This document shows, in pieces, positions 50,530-60,050 of a DNA stretch of 64,000 nucleotides (position 1 is the first letter of the stretch; the number at the start of each line of letters is the position of its first letter). Origin of the DNA: Pyxidicoccus trucidator (GTDB lineage: Bacteria; Myxococcota; Myxococcia; Myxococcales; Myxococcaceae); assembly GCF_010894435.1 (NCBI RefSeq), contig NZ_JAAIXZ010000001.1:1146322-1210321 (forward strand), given 5' to 3'. Under the pieces are notes generated by a model that saw only the letters and a program-made list of their open reading frames with translations, did not search any database and was not told where the DNA came from. A program made the position numbers and the translations under genes.

Positions 50530-50796
50530 ATGGAACCGGGAGCCGCCGTTAGGGAAGCCCGTGTGTTGGACGTGAAGGACCCCACGGTGCAGGCGGCGCT
50601 GCGGCGCGCATGTGAGGAGGCCGGGCTGCCGGACTCGCTGCGGGGCTGCGTCTATCCGCTGCTGCGGGACGCGGAAGGCGAATGGCCCGCGTGCTGCGGT
50701 GGGGGCTGTCTTCCGTGTGCGTCCACGCTGGTGGACGTGGCGGTGCGCACGCTGGAGCTGCTGGGCACGCCCCGGCGCGCGCCGCTGGAGGGGTGA
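50530..50796 (+). CDS. Small Cys-containing protein (88 aa), unknown function
   Basis: Open frame from ATG 50530 with good codon character: an acidic, helical first half (DVKDPTVQAALRRACEEAG) and a Cys cluster ACCGGGCLPCASTL (about residues 54-67) that could bind a metal or form disulfides. There is no signal peptide or membrane segment. No family is recognised. It lies 50 nt before the membrane protein gene at 50846 and may be co-transcribed with it. Confidence 0.55.
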   Translation: MEPGAAVREARVLDVKDPTVQAALRRACEEAGLPDSLRGCVYPLLRDAEGEWPACCGGGCLPCASTLVDVAVRTLELLGTPRRAPLEG

Positions 50797-50845
50797 GCCC
50801 GGACCTGGGAGCGCGTGTGCCGCCGGACGGACTACGCTTCGGGCC

Positions 50846-51397
50846 ATGAATCCCATCGTCCATGCCGAGCTCGCGTGGCTTGCCGCCCAGGGGCTGCGCG
50901 AGCGCAGGGACCGCATCCTCGTCGTCTGCGCCGGGCTGGCCCCGGACCTGGACGGGCTCACCCTGCTCGCGGGCGAGGATTGGTACGGGCGCTATCACCA
51001 CGTCCTCTTCCACGGCTACGTGGGTGCGCTCATCACCACGGCGGTCTGCGCGGCGCTGGCGCGGCAACGTGCGTGGGTGGCGGGCCTGTCGCTGTTCGCG
51101 TTCCACCTCCACATCCTCTGCGACCTCGCGGGCAGCGGCCCCGGGTGGCCCATCCACTACTGGTGGCCCACCAGCATGCGGGAGTGGTTCTGGAACGGGC
51201 AGTGGAACCTCGCCTCGTGGCAGAACAGCATCATCGGCCTGGCCGTCACGCTGGCGTGCCTCGCCTGTGCCCTGCGCTTCCGGCGCACCTTCGTGGAGGT
51301 GTTCTCCGCCCGCTGGGACGTGGAGGTCACCCGCACGCTGCGGCGCCGGTTCCTCGGAGAGACGGACGCGCCGGGCTCCACGCCTCCCGCGAGCTGA
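50846..51397 (+). CDS. Membrane-bound metal-dependent hydrolase-like protein (YdjM type)
   Basis: The 183-residue protein has three to four hydrophobic segments. The polar motif set is characteristic of YdjM/LexA-regulated inner-membrane proteins: an early MNPIVHAELAWLAAQG, APDLDGLTLL (Asp-x-Asp) and HHVLFHGYVGALI, then FHLHILCDLAGSG. The clustered His and Asp residues suggest a metal site, though no activity has been established for the family. A short hypothetical gene precedes it. Nothing shows which stress or pathway it belongs to. Confidence 0.75.
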   Translation: MNPIVHAELAWLAAQGLRERRDRILVVCAGLAPDLDGLTLLAGEDWYGRYHHVLFHGYVGALITTAVCAALARQRAWVAGLSLFAFHLHILCDLAGSGPGWPIHYWWPTSMREWFWNGQWNLASWQNSIIGLAVTLACLACALRFRRTFVEVFSARWDVEVTRTLRRRFLGETDAPGSTPPAS

Positions 51398-51473
51398 GCG
51401 CGCGCGGCCTTCACGGGCGCGGCGTCATCCGAGCGCCGCGCTGCCAGGACTCGCGTCGCGCGGAGCCCCCCGC

Positions 51474-52601
51474 TCACTCGGGTTGCTTGCACTCGCGGCG
51501 CAGCTTCTCCACGCGGTCTTTCTGCATGGCGCGCACCGTCGCCGGCGCCAGCGAGCGGAAGCGCTCGCACCGCGCGGTGGCGTCCTGCTCCTGCTCCAGT
51601 TGACGGCCGGCCACCTCCGCCGCCTTCGCTGGCTGGCCCTTGCGCTGGTAGAGCCGCTCCAGCAGCACGTACGAGCCCTCGGGCCTCGGGTTCTCCTCCA
51701 CCTGCCGCTTCGCCGCGTCAATCGCCTCGTCCACCCGGCCCGCGCGCTCCAGGTCTGTCGCGCGCTCCAGCTCCTCCGTCTTCGTGCAGTACGGCAGCAG
51801 CGAGCGCACCCGCTGCGCCATCTCGCTCTTGCCCTGGTACAGCTTCGCGTCCGCCGAGCGCCAGATTTCGCAGCGCGTCTCGCGGCGCTCTCCCTGCACG
51901 AGCTTCGACACCCGGTCCGTCACCTCCGCCGCCGCCTCGGGCCGGCCCGCTCCCTCCAGCTGCTTCGCGAAGCCCAGGTGGTCCATCGCATCCTGCGATT
52001 CCCGGTAAGGGCTCACGTCCATGTGCCGCTGGTAGCTGCGCACCGCCTGGTCCACCTTCCCCAGCGACAGCTCCGTCCGCGCCAGGTCCTTGTTCGCCTG
52101 CGGGTGCTTCGGGTTCAGCTCCACCGTGCGCTGGAGCAACGGCAGCCGCTCCGTCTCGTTCTTCTGCCGCAGGCTCAGCTCCCAGTACGGCCGCGCGTCC
52201 TTCGCGCCGCGGTCCACCAGTCGCTGGTAGATGCCGAGCGCGCGCTGCTTCAGCTCCCCCCGCGAGCGGGCCTGGGGCGACTCGCGGAAGGACGTGTTCC
52301 AGTACGCCTGCGCCAGCGCGAGCTGCACGTCCGTGTTGTCCGGGTCCGTGCGCGCCGCTTCCTGGAGCAGGCGCACGGCCTTCTCGCAGCCCGCGCGGTC
52401 GAAGCCGTCCGACGGGCAGCTCTCCTGCGCGAGTCGGATGCCCTCCTTCCCGTTGGCCGACAGCGCGGCGGGCGCGGCCACCGACGGCGTGAGCGCGGCC
52501 GATGGCGGCTGCGGAGGCTCCTGGGGCGCGACCTGGGCCCAGGCCAGCACGGGGACGATGAGCAGCGAAAGCCATGCGTCTCGAATCGACAGTGAAGTCA
52601 T
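51474..52601 (-). CDS. Exported TPR-repeat protein, unknown function
   Basis: The 375-residue protein has a signal peptide (LSLLIVPVLAWAQVAP). A string of TPR-like helices follows (DPDNTDVQLALAQAYWNTSF, ELNPKHPQANKDLARTELSL, NPRPEGSYVLLERLYQRKGQ) over residues about 60-340. TPR proteins of this kind act as periplasmic scaffolds. The start at 52599-52601 (MTSLSIRDAW) removes 46 upstream codons that overlap the neighbouring gene. It follows the M15-like lipoprotein gene after a 14-nt gap on the same strand, so the two are probably one operon. Confidence 0.78.
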   Translation of the reverse strand: MTSLSIRDAWLSLLIVPVLAWAQVAPQEPPQPPSAALTPSVAAPAALSANGKEGIRLAQESCPSDGFDRAGCEKAVRLLQEAARTDPDNTDVQLALAQAYWNTSFRESPQARSRGELKQRALGIYQRLVDRGAKDARPYWELSLRQKNETERLPLLQRTVELNPKHPQANKDLARTELSLGKVDQAVRSYQRHMDVSPYRESQDAMDHLGFAKQLEGAGRPEAAAEVTDRVSKLVQGERRETRCEIWRSADAKLYQGKSEMAQRVRSLLPYCTKTEELERATDLERAGRVDEAIDAAKRQVEENPRPEGSYVLLERLYQRKGQPAKAAEVAGRQLEQEQDATARCERFRSLAPATVRAMQKDRVEKLRRECKQPE

Positions 52602-52615
52602 CTCATGCACCTCTC

Positions 52616-53824
52616 TCACCGCTGCACATGGACGTGGTCGGCGGCCGGGTCGTTGCAATCGAGGAACGTCACCGGCCCGTTCTCGCTGAAGCTGTTGTCC
52701 TCGCCGGCCACGCGGATGCCGGCCAGCTCCACCAGGCACATGAGCTGGCGCGCGTCCTTGCCGGGGATGACCAGGGAACGCGGGTCCAGGTCCAACGCCA
52801 GCCCGCGCGTGTGCCGGCTGTTGATGGTGCCGGAGCCGATGAACTTGTTGCGCTGCGGGTTGCGGTACGCGCTGGTGATGATGCTCTCCAGGCTCACCTG
52901 CGTCTTGCGGTTGTTGGCGGGGGTGTCGGCGATGCGATTGGGTCCGGCGCGGATGGCCCCCGCGCAGCCGTTACCCACCCGCACGCCGGCGCACACGTCG
53001 TCGCCCTTCGGCTCGGTGTCTCCCAGCGGCCCCAGCATCAGCACCGACCCGCCGGGTGACACCACCAACGAGGAAGGGCTCGCAACCCGTGTCCCCACCG
53101 GCACCACCTGCACGTCGTCGTTGAGGAGGCGGTTCAACTCCTTCTCCATGTCCAGGAGCAGCCGGTCCAGCTCGCCCGGCTTCTCCTCGACGATGACGGA
53201 GTAGTTGCCCCGGTTGAGCGTGGTGCGCCCCGGCACGCGCACGTTGGCCAGGGCCGGTTTGAACGTCGTGCCGTAGTCCAGGTACTCCTGCCGGACGATG
53301 TCCGCTTCCTCCTGGCGGATGAAGCTGGTGGCCGGCAGCTTCGCCTCCAGCGTGCGGCCCGCCACGTCCAGCGTGGCCGTCACCTCGTACTCCAGCGGTG
53401 GGTTGGGGTCGCGGGCGCCGGTGATGGGCAGCGCGGACGTGCCGCGAAAGGCCAGCTCCGCCCCCGTCGCCTCGGCGGGCGTGGCGGGCCCCGTGTGCGT
53501 GCCCACCGGCTTCACCGTCCAGCGGATGCGCTCCGTCAGCCCGGCTTCTCCGCCCCGTACGGCCGCGTGCGCCACCGTCTCCTCGGTGGTGACGAAGGAC
53601 GTCCTCGGCGGCGCCGTGCCCACGAGGCGCGTGAAGACCTCGGTGATTTCCAGCGTCACCTCCTGGCCGTCCACGTCCTGCGTGTCCCCGGCCAGCGGAG
53701 GCGGCGCGCCACTGCCACCCGTGCCCGGGTCGGCCTCCTCCTTCTCACTTCCGCAATCGCAGCTGGTGGCGAGCACGACGCAGACCAGGCTCGCGACCAG
53801 CCACCCACGTGGATTCCTTTTCAC
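52616..53824 (-). CDS. Lipoprotein with C-terminal M15/Hedgehog-type peptidase-like domain
   Basis: The 402-residue protein has a signal peptide ending in a lipobox-like VVLATSC. A beta-rich middle region spans about 45-210. The C-terminal domain has features of zinc D-Ala-D-Ala peptidases: SAYRNPQRNKFIGSG, SRHTRGLALDLDP (zinc His and Asp) and a terminal DHVHVQR (zinc His). These enzymes cut peptidoglycan cross-links or stem peptides. The first 200 residues do not match a family I know. With the TPR partner it might act at the cell wall during growth or predation; inference. Confidence 0.75.
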   Translation of the reverse strand: MKRNPRGWLVASLVCVVLATSCDCGSEKEEADPGTGGSGAPPPLAGDTQDVDGQEVTLEITEVFTRLVGTAPPRTSFVTTEETVAHAAVRGGEAGLTERIRWTVKPVGTHTGPATPAEATGAELAFRGTSALPITGARDPNPPLEYEVTATLDVAGRTLEAKLPATSFIRQEEADIVRQEYLDYGTTFKPALANVRVPGRTTLNRGNYSVIVEEKPGELDRLLLDMEKELNRLLNDDVQVVPVGTRVASPSSLVVSPGGSVLMLGPLGDTEPKGDDVCAGVRVGNGCAGAIRAGPNRIADTPANNRKTQVSLESIITSAYRNPQRNKFIGSGTINSRHTRGLALDLDPRSLVIPGKDARQLMCLVELAGIRVAGEDNSFSENGPVTFLDCNDPAADHVHVQR

Positions 53825-54149
53825 GGGCGCTTCACCCCCCGCCGCGCCACCCGGGTGGACTCCCGCCGGGCGCGGCCGTGCAGCGACGCGCGCATCTTGC
53901 GCGCGCCGTCACGCGCCGCCGTGGTCTTGCGCCCAGGCGATGTCCGTGGGCGGACGCGCTCGGGAGGAACGACGCACTCGCCGACGCTGCCCCTGCCCCC
54001 GGGGGCAGCGCGCCCCACCGCCCCACCCTGCCCCACGGTCCGCGCTCGAGGTGGACGGGCTGACAGTCGCGCGTCGGGAAGGTCCGCGGGGAATGCGCCT
54101 CGGCGGACCCGGCAGCGGGAGGGACGGTGCCCTCCCGCTCACGGCGGGC
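53825..54149. other. Gene-free stretch with a 16-bp perfect palindrome
   Basis: 325 nt between two minus-strand genes. CTGCCCCCGGGGGCAG at 53993-54008 is a perfect 16-bp palindrome in a C-rich context. No open frame has a convincing start or composition. It presumably contains the promoter of the M15-like lipoprotein gene and the end of the Ig-like lipoprotein transcript. Confidence 0.45.
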
Positions 54150-55691
54150 TCAGTGATTCACACGGACCTGGATGCCGGGCACGTGGCTGCAGGGCGCGGG
54201 CGGGGTGACGACCGCCACCATCGGTCGGCCATGCGCGTCGAGCGTCATCGCCACCGCGTTGGTGTCGTGCACCGCCAGCCCTTCGAGGGAGGACTCCAGC
54301 GTCGTCCCGTTCCACCTGTCCACGCGCAGCTCGGCCGGGCCTGAAGCCGGGCGATGAATCCAGGCGACGTAGGCGTGGCCTCCGGACGCGAGCACCAGGG
54401 ACACCAGGTCGAGCCTGTCTTCATGCACGAGCGTGCCCGGCGCCTCCCGCGTGGCCAGGGTCTCCCAGCGGGTTCCGTCCCAGCGCTGCAGGTAGAGCCG
54501 CTCCGCGCTCCGCCAGGCGACGTAGGGCGTCCCGGCTGCATCCACCTTCAGGTCCGCCGCCAGTGCCCGTGAGGCGCTCCCAGCGTCGTCCTCCAGGCTG
54601 CCTCCCACCTTGACGAACGCCGCCCCATCCCACCGGCTCACGTACGACTTCACCACGGGCCCCTGCTCGTAGTGCGCGGACCACGGACGGTCCTCCGCGT
54701 CCAGCACGAGGGAGAGGTTCCGCGGGCGGTAGTAGGGGGGCGCGGCCAGGCCCGGCAGCGGCAGCCAGGCCCCCGCCTCCAGGGTGTAGACGATGACGTG
54801 CGCGCCGTGCCCCCATGAATTGACTTCCCAGGCGAGCAGGGGAATCCCCGTGGACGTGACGGCGAGGCGGGTTCCATCCGTGATGGCGCTCTTCCAGCTC
54901 CTGCCAAGCGGCGGTGACACCTCCGGCCAGCCCTGCCCATCCCACCGTCGCACGGTGGACTCGGGGAAGTCGGTGTCGTTCACCCGAGGCCGGTGCCCCA
55001 CGGTGTAGAGGCGCCCCGCGCCGTCCACGGCGAGCAGGCCCCCGCTGTCGGGATGGTACTGGCTGATGCGCTCCCAGTTGCCGCCCGACCACCGCGTGAA
55101 CACCCAGCCAGACTCGGTGGGCTGGCCCGCCGGCACGTCGTCGACCTCCACGAAGGAGAGGAGCGGGCGCTTCTCGACGTCGAGGACGAGGCTGGGCAGC
55201 GCGCCCGAGGCGCCATGCTCCGGCATCACGGGCGTCTTCAGCAGCCGCCACGTGCGGGCCTCCCAGACCCAGCGCTTCTCCGGCAAGGTGACGGGATTGC
55301 CCGCCACGTCCGTCAGCGCCGGGGTGAGCTCCACGGCGAGCACCGAGGGCAGGTCCAGCGCCTGGGACAGGAGGACCGTCACCGTCTTTCCATCGTCGGA
55401 CAGCAGGAGCTCCTTCTGAATCTCCGTCCCGTCCTCCAGCAGCTTCACGCTCGCGTCCACCACGCTGCTGGCGGCCAGCGGCTCCGACACGGTGAATGAG
55501 ATGACGCCATCCCACTCCGCGTCACTCCCGGTCGCCGGCACCTGGGACACGACGGTGGGCGCCGTGCGGTCCACCTCCTTGTTGTCATCGTTGTCATCGC
55601 AGCCGAGGGGCGCGACGAGCAGGACCGAGGAGAGGGCAGCGAGCCAGAGCCGGGAGGCGCGTGAGGCGCCTCGGGTCGAATGCATGCTCAT
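54150..55691 (-). CDS. Lipoprotein with an Ig-like (SbsA-type) domain and beta-propeller-like repeats
   Basis: The 513-residue protein has a signal peptide with lipobox LLVAPLGC. An Ig-like domain follows at about 35-140 (DRTAPTVVSQVPATGSDAEW, ISFTVSEPL, LTDVAGNPV), the usual 'bacterial Ig, SbsA' module. A C-terminal half contains repeated W-rich blades (VFTRWSGGNWERI, VRRWDGQGWPEV, YVSRWDGAAFVKV, LQRWDGTRWETL, VDRWNGTTLES) spaced 55-70 residues apart, looking like a beta-propeller. The ligand is unknown. The start at 55689-55691 is chosen over an upstream extension and over a second ATG 6 nt later. Confidence 0.78.
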   Translation of the reverse strand: MSMHSTRGASRASRLWLAALSSVLLVAPLGCDDNDDNKEVDRTAPTVVSQVPATGSDAEWDGVISFTVSEPLAASSVVDASVKLLEDGTEIQKELLLSDDGKTVTVLLSQALDLPSVLAVELTPALTDVAGNPVTLPEKRWVWEARTWRLLKTPVMPEHGASGALPSLVLDVEKRPLLSFVEVDDVPAGQPTESGWVFTRWSGGNWERISQYHPDSGGLLAVDGAGRLYTVGHRPRVNDTDFPESTVRRWDGQGWPEVSPPLGRSWKSAITDGTRLAVTSTGIPLLAWEVNSWGHGAHVIVYTLEAGAWLPLPGLAAPPYYRPRNLSLVLDAEDRPWSAHYEQGPVVKSYVSRWDGAAFVKVGGSLEDDAGSASRALAADLKVDAAGTPYVAWRSAERLYLQRWDGTRWETLATREAPGTLVHEDRLDLVSLVLASGGHAYVAWIHRPASGPAELRVDRWNGTTLESSLEGLAVHDTNAVAMTLDAHGRPMVAVVTPPAPCSHVPGIQVRVNH

Positions 55692-56021
55692 GAGTGGATG
55701 TTCCAGAAGGCGTGCCCATCGCCGGCCGCGGGGCGCGCAGGGTGCGGACTGAAGCTCCGGCGGTACGGGGGCGCGGAGCGACAGGGGTTTTCGCACGACA
55801 TCCTGGGGCGCGGGAAGCAGGTCCTCCTGACAGAGTCAGCACGGCAACGACTTCTTCGCGCCCGGTCCTCCCCGTCCTCCTGGAAGCCCGCCCGGCCGCC
55901 CTCCACCCTGCCCCACGTCGGCGGGGCATCCTGCCCCTCCCGGGGCGATGTGCCCCAGGGCATACGGGTGCGCCACCGCCCGTCAGCGCTCGCGCCAGGG
56001 GCAGCCAGGGTCCGTCAGGGC

Positions 56022-56037
56022 TGGCACGGCGGATGCT
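56022..56037 (+). promoter_or_regulatory. Candidate sigma-54 promoter
   Basis: TGGCACGGCGGATGCT has GG and GC separated by exactly 10 bases, and the -24 block TGGCAC is perfect; the -12 block is TGC rather than TTGC. It lies 139 nt before the start of an operon that encodes a sigma-54-dependent activator, so autoregulation is plausible. Confidence 0.45.
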
Positions 56038-56113
56038 CTGGTGCCGGCCGGGGGTTCAGCGGCGGTAACACGCCGCTTCCTCGCAGCACTCGCGGTACGT
56101 TGTGCGTACCCAC

Positions 56114-56154
56114 CTCCGGTCCGTGAGCTCCGCCCCCTCGCTCACGGACCGGAG
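56114..56154 (+). repeat. Perfect 14-bp-arm hairpin in the kinase operon leader
   Basis: CTCCGGTCCGTGAG (56114-56127) and CTCACGGACCGGAG (56141-56154) are exact reverse complements with a 13-nt loop. The hairpin ends 21 nt before the GTG start of the histidine kinase. There is no T-tract. It may regulate translation or stability of the leader, or be a protein-binding palindrome. Confidence 0.7.
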
Positions 56155-56175
56155 CTGCCTTCCGCGGAATCCATC

Positions 56176-57638
56176 GTGAGACTCGCTCGCAAGTTCACCC
56201 TGGCCCTCGTGCTGCTCGCCGTGGCCGTCATCGCTGGCCTGCAGTACATCCAGGTCCGCCGCGAGCTGCAGCGCTCCGCGCTGGACATGCAGCACGACCA
56301 CCGGCTGCTCGGCCACACGCTCGCTGGCGCCATCGGCAAGGCGTGGCAGCTCGCCGGGGAGCGGGAGGCCCTCACCCTCCTGAACCAGTCCAATCGCTTC
56401 CAGGAGCAGGTGCACCTGCGCTGGGTGTGGCTCGACGGCGGCCCCGGCACTCCGTCCCTGGCCGGCTTCCCGCCGCGGCTGCTCGCCACACTGCGCTCGG
56501 GGCAGGACGGCTCCATGGTGGACCCCAGCCCGGAGCCGGGCCTGCTGCACTCGTACACGCCGGTCATCATCAACGGCCAGCGCCTGGGGGCCATCGAAAT
56601 CACCGAGTCCCTGGAAGACCAGCAGCAGCACGTGCGCACCGTCGTCATGGGCACCTTCGTCGCCACCGCGGCGATTACGCTCGCGTTCCTCGCCGCCGCC
56701 ATGGCCCTGGGCCGCCGCTTCGTGGGTGAGCCGGTGGACCGGCTGGTGAAGCTCGCGCACCGCATCGGCGAGGGAGACCTCACCGCGCGCGTGCAGCTCC
56801 CCCAGAAGCGCGGTGACGAGCTGACGACGCTGGCCAGCGCCATGAACCGCATGGGCGAGCAACTGGAGGAGACGCGCTCGCGCCTCGCCTCCGAGACTGT
56901 CGCCCGGCTGTCCGCGGTGGAGCACCTGAGACACGCGGACCGGCTCACCACCGTGGGCAAGCTCGCCTCGGGCGTCGCCCACGAGCTGGGCACCCCGCTC
57001 AACGTCGTCATGGGGCGCGCGAAGATGATTTCCAGCGGAGAGGCAGAGGGTGAGGAGGTGGGCGAGTGCGCTCACATCATCTTCCAGCAGACGCAGCACA
57101 TGACGGGCATCATCCGGCAGCTGCTGGACTTCGCCCGGCGCCGCCCGCCCCACCGCGCCCCGGAGGACGTGCACGAGCTGGTCGAGCGCTCGCTCTCCCT
57201 GCTGCGCCCCCTCGCCGCCAAGCGCAGCGTCTCGCTGGAGGCGGACGTGCCTTCGAGCCTGACGCTGGAGGTGGACGGTGGGCAGGTGCAGCAGGTGCTC
57301 ACCAACCTGGTGATGAACGGCGTGCAGGCCATGAAGCGGCCGGGCACCGTGCGCGTGCGCGCGGCCGAGACTCGCGCCACGCCGCCCGCCGCGGAGGGTG
57401 GCGCCGAGGGCGACTACGTGCGCCTGGACGTGGAGGACGAGGGCGACGGCATTCCCGCCGACGTGCTGGCCCACGTCTTCGAGCCCTTCTTCACCACCAA
57501 GGACGTGGGCGAGGGCACCGGCCTGGGCCTGTCCGTGTCCTATGGTCTGGTGAGGGACCATGGAGGCTGGATTGCCGTGCGAAGCGAGGCCGGACGCGGT
57601 AGCTGCTTCTCCATCTACCTGCCACGAGGAGAGCACTG

Positions 57639-57639
<1 letters not shown>
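56176..57639 (+). CDS. Membrane sensor histidine kinase
   Basis: The 487-residue protein has a membrane helix (about 7-24) and a periplasmic sensor of about 130 residues ([20 protein letters not shown]). A second helix (about 165-185) and a HAMP linker ([20 protein letters not shown]) follow. The phosphoacceptor motif is [13 protein letters not shown] (His about 275), and the ATPase has [30 protein letters not shown] and [13 protein letters not shown]. It autophosphorylates and passes phosphate to the downstream regulator, whose ATG overlaps its stop (TGATG). The GTG at 56176 is the likely start. Confidence 0.92.
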
Positions 57640-59006
<1,367 letters not shown>

Positions 59007-59067
59007 CGCTTTGTGCTGCTGGGTCCGCGCCGGGCGGACGTCAGGAGCACCTCGCCAGAAGCGGCGC

Positions 59068-59889
59068 TCAGCCCTCTCCGGGCGCGGACTCCAGGCGCAC
59101 CTCGAAGAGCTTCGGCCACAGCTTGCCCGTCATGAAGACGCGGCCCGTGCCCGGCTCCACGGCGATGCCGTTGAGCACCGCCTGGTCGTCCGAAAGCTGC
59201 GACTCCACCGCGCGCGTCAGCGCGGACGCGTCGATGACGGCCAGCACGTTGCCGGTGGCGGGGTCTATCTCCACCACTTCCGAGGTGTGCCAGACGTTGG
59301 CGTAGATGACGCCGTTGGCGCACTCCAGCTCGTTGAGCTGCTCCAGGGGCCGCCCCTCCAGCGTCACCTCCACCGTGCCCAGCGTGCGGAAGTCCTCCGG
59401 CGCGTGGAACGTCAGCGTGGAGGTGCCGTCGCTGCGCACCAGCTGCCCGTTCTGGAAGCAGAGCCCCCAGCCCTCGCCCGTGTAGCGTGTGGTGCGCTCC
59501 TGGCGCGGAGGCATGCCGCTCCACGTGTAGAGCAGCCCCTCCGTCCAGGTGAGCTGGTAGAGGCGCTCACCGTCGCTGGCCAGGCCCTCGGTGAAGCTGT
59601 TCCCGAGCGCCTCCATCCACACCGGCTGCGCGGAGTCGAAGGAGAGCTGCCGCAGCGTGCCCCGGTGGCCGGTGCTCTCGAAGAGGTGGCCCTGGTGGAA
59701 GACCAGGCCCTGCGTGAAGGCGTCCGTCGCGTGCGGGTACTCGGCGACGATGCGCGCCACCCGCCGCGTGGGCTCGGGTCCCTCCGGCACTTCCGGGACG
59801 GGCCGGAGCGCGGGGGCGCAGCTGGCGCCCAGGAGGGCGTACAGCGAGAGCATCCAGGACGACCTGCGATTGGAGGAGAACCTGTTCAT
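59068..59889 (-). CDS. Glutaminyl-peptide cyclotransferase (plant/bacterial type), exported
   Basis: The 273-residue protein has a signal peptide or weak lipobox (LYALLGASCAPA). The five-bladed propeller of the QC family follows: YPHATDAFTQGLVFHQGHLF, ESTGHRGTLR, WGLCFQNGQLVRSDGTSTL, LNELECANGVIYANVWHTSE and LNGIAVEPGTGRVFMTGKLW. These enzymes convert N-terminal Gln to pyroglutamate, protecting peptides from aminopeptidases. The start at 59887-59889 (MNRFSSNRRSS) is chosen over an upstream extension of 16 codons. It is divergent from the trypsin-repeat gene and convergent with the regulator gene. Confidence 0.93.
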   Translation of the reverse strand: MNRFSSNRRSSWMLSLYALLGASCAPALRPVPEVPEGPEPTRRVARIVAEYPHATDAFTQGLVFHQGHLFESTGHRGTLRQLSFDSAQPVWMEALGNSFTEGLASDGERLYQLTWTEGLLYTWSGMPPRQERTTRYTGEGWGLCFQNGQLVRSDGTSTLTFHAPEDFRTLGTVEVTLEGRPLEQLNELECANGVIYANVWHTSEVVEIDPATGNVLAVIDASALTRAVESQLSDDQAVLNGIAVEPGTGRVFMTGKLWPKLFEVRLESAPGEG

Positions 59890-60050
59890 GGCGCGGTCCG
59901 CGAAGGATACCGCCAACAGGCCCTGCCAGAAACCCATGACCTGCCTCCCATTCGTGCCCTACAGGAGCTGTGCTACCGATTGCACCCGCGCCGTGGAGCA
60001 GCTCATGGCCCCCCTCTTTTCCCGCGCACTGGACGCGTCCAAGGAACTTC

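Larger units (their letters stand above)
55692..56175. promoter_or_regulatory. 484-nt divergent control region upstream of the kinase-regulator operon
   Basis: No gene is supported here. It contains a sigma-54-like promoter at 56022-56037, a GGTACG/CGTACC inverted repeat at 56094-56110 and a perfect 14-bp-arm hairpin at 56114-56154, all ahead of the histidine kinase start. The left half carries the promoter of the Ig-like lipoprotein gene on the minus strand. Confidence 0.55.

Noticed and set aside
59023..59039. GTCCGC/GCGGAC hairpin after the sigma-54 regulator gene as terminator
   Set aside because: Only 6 bp with no T-tract; ordinary for such GC-rich DNA.
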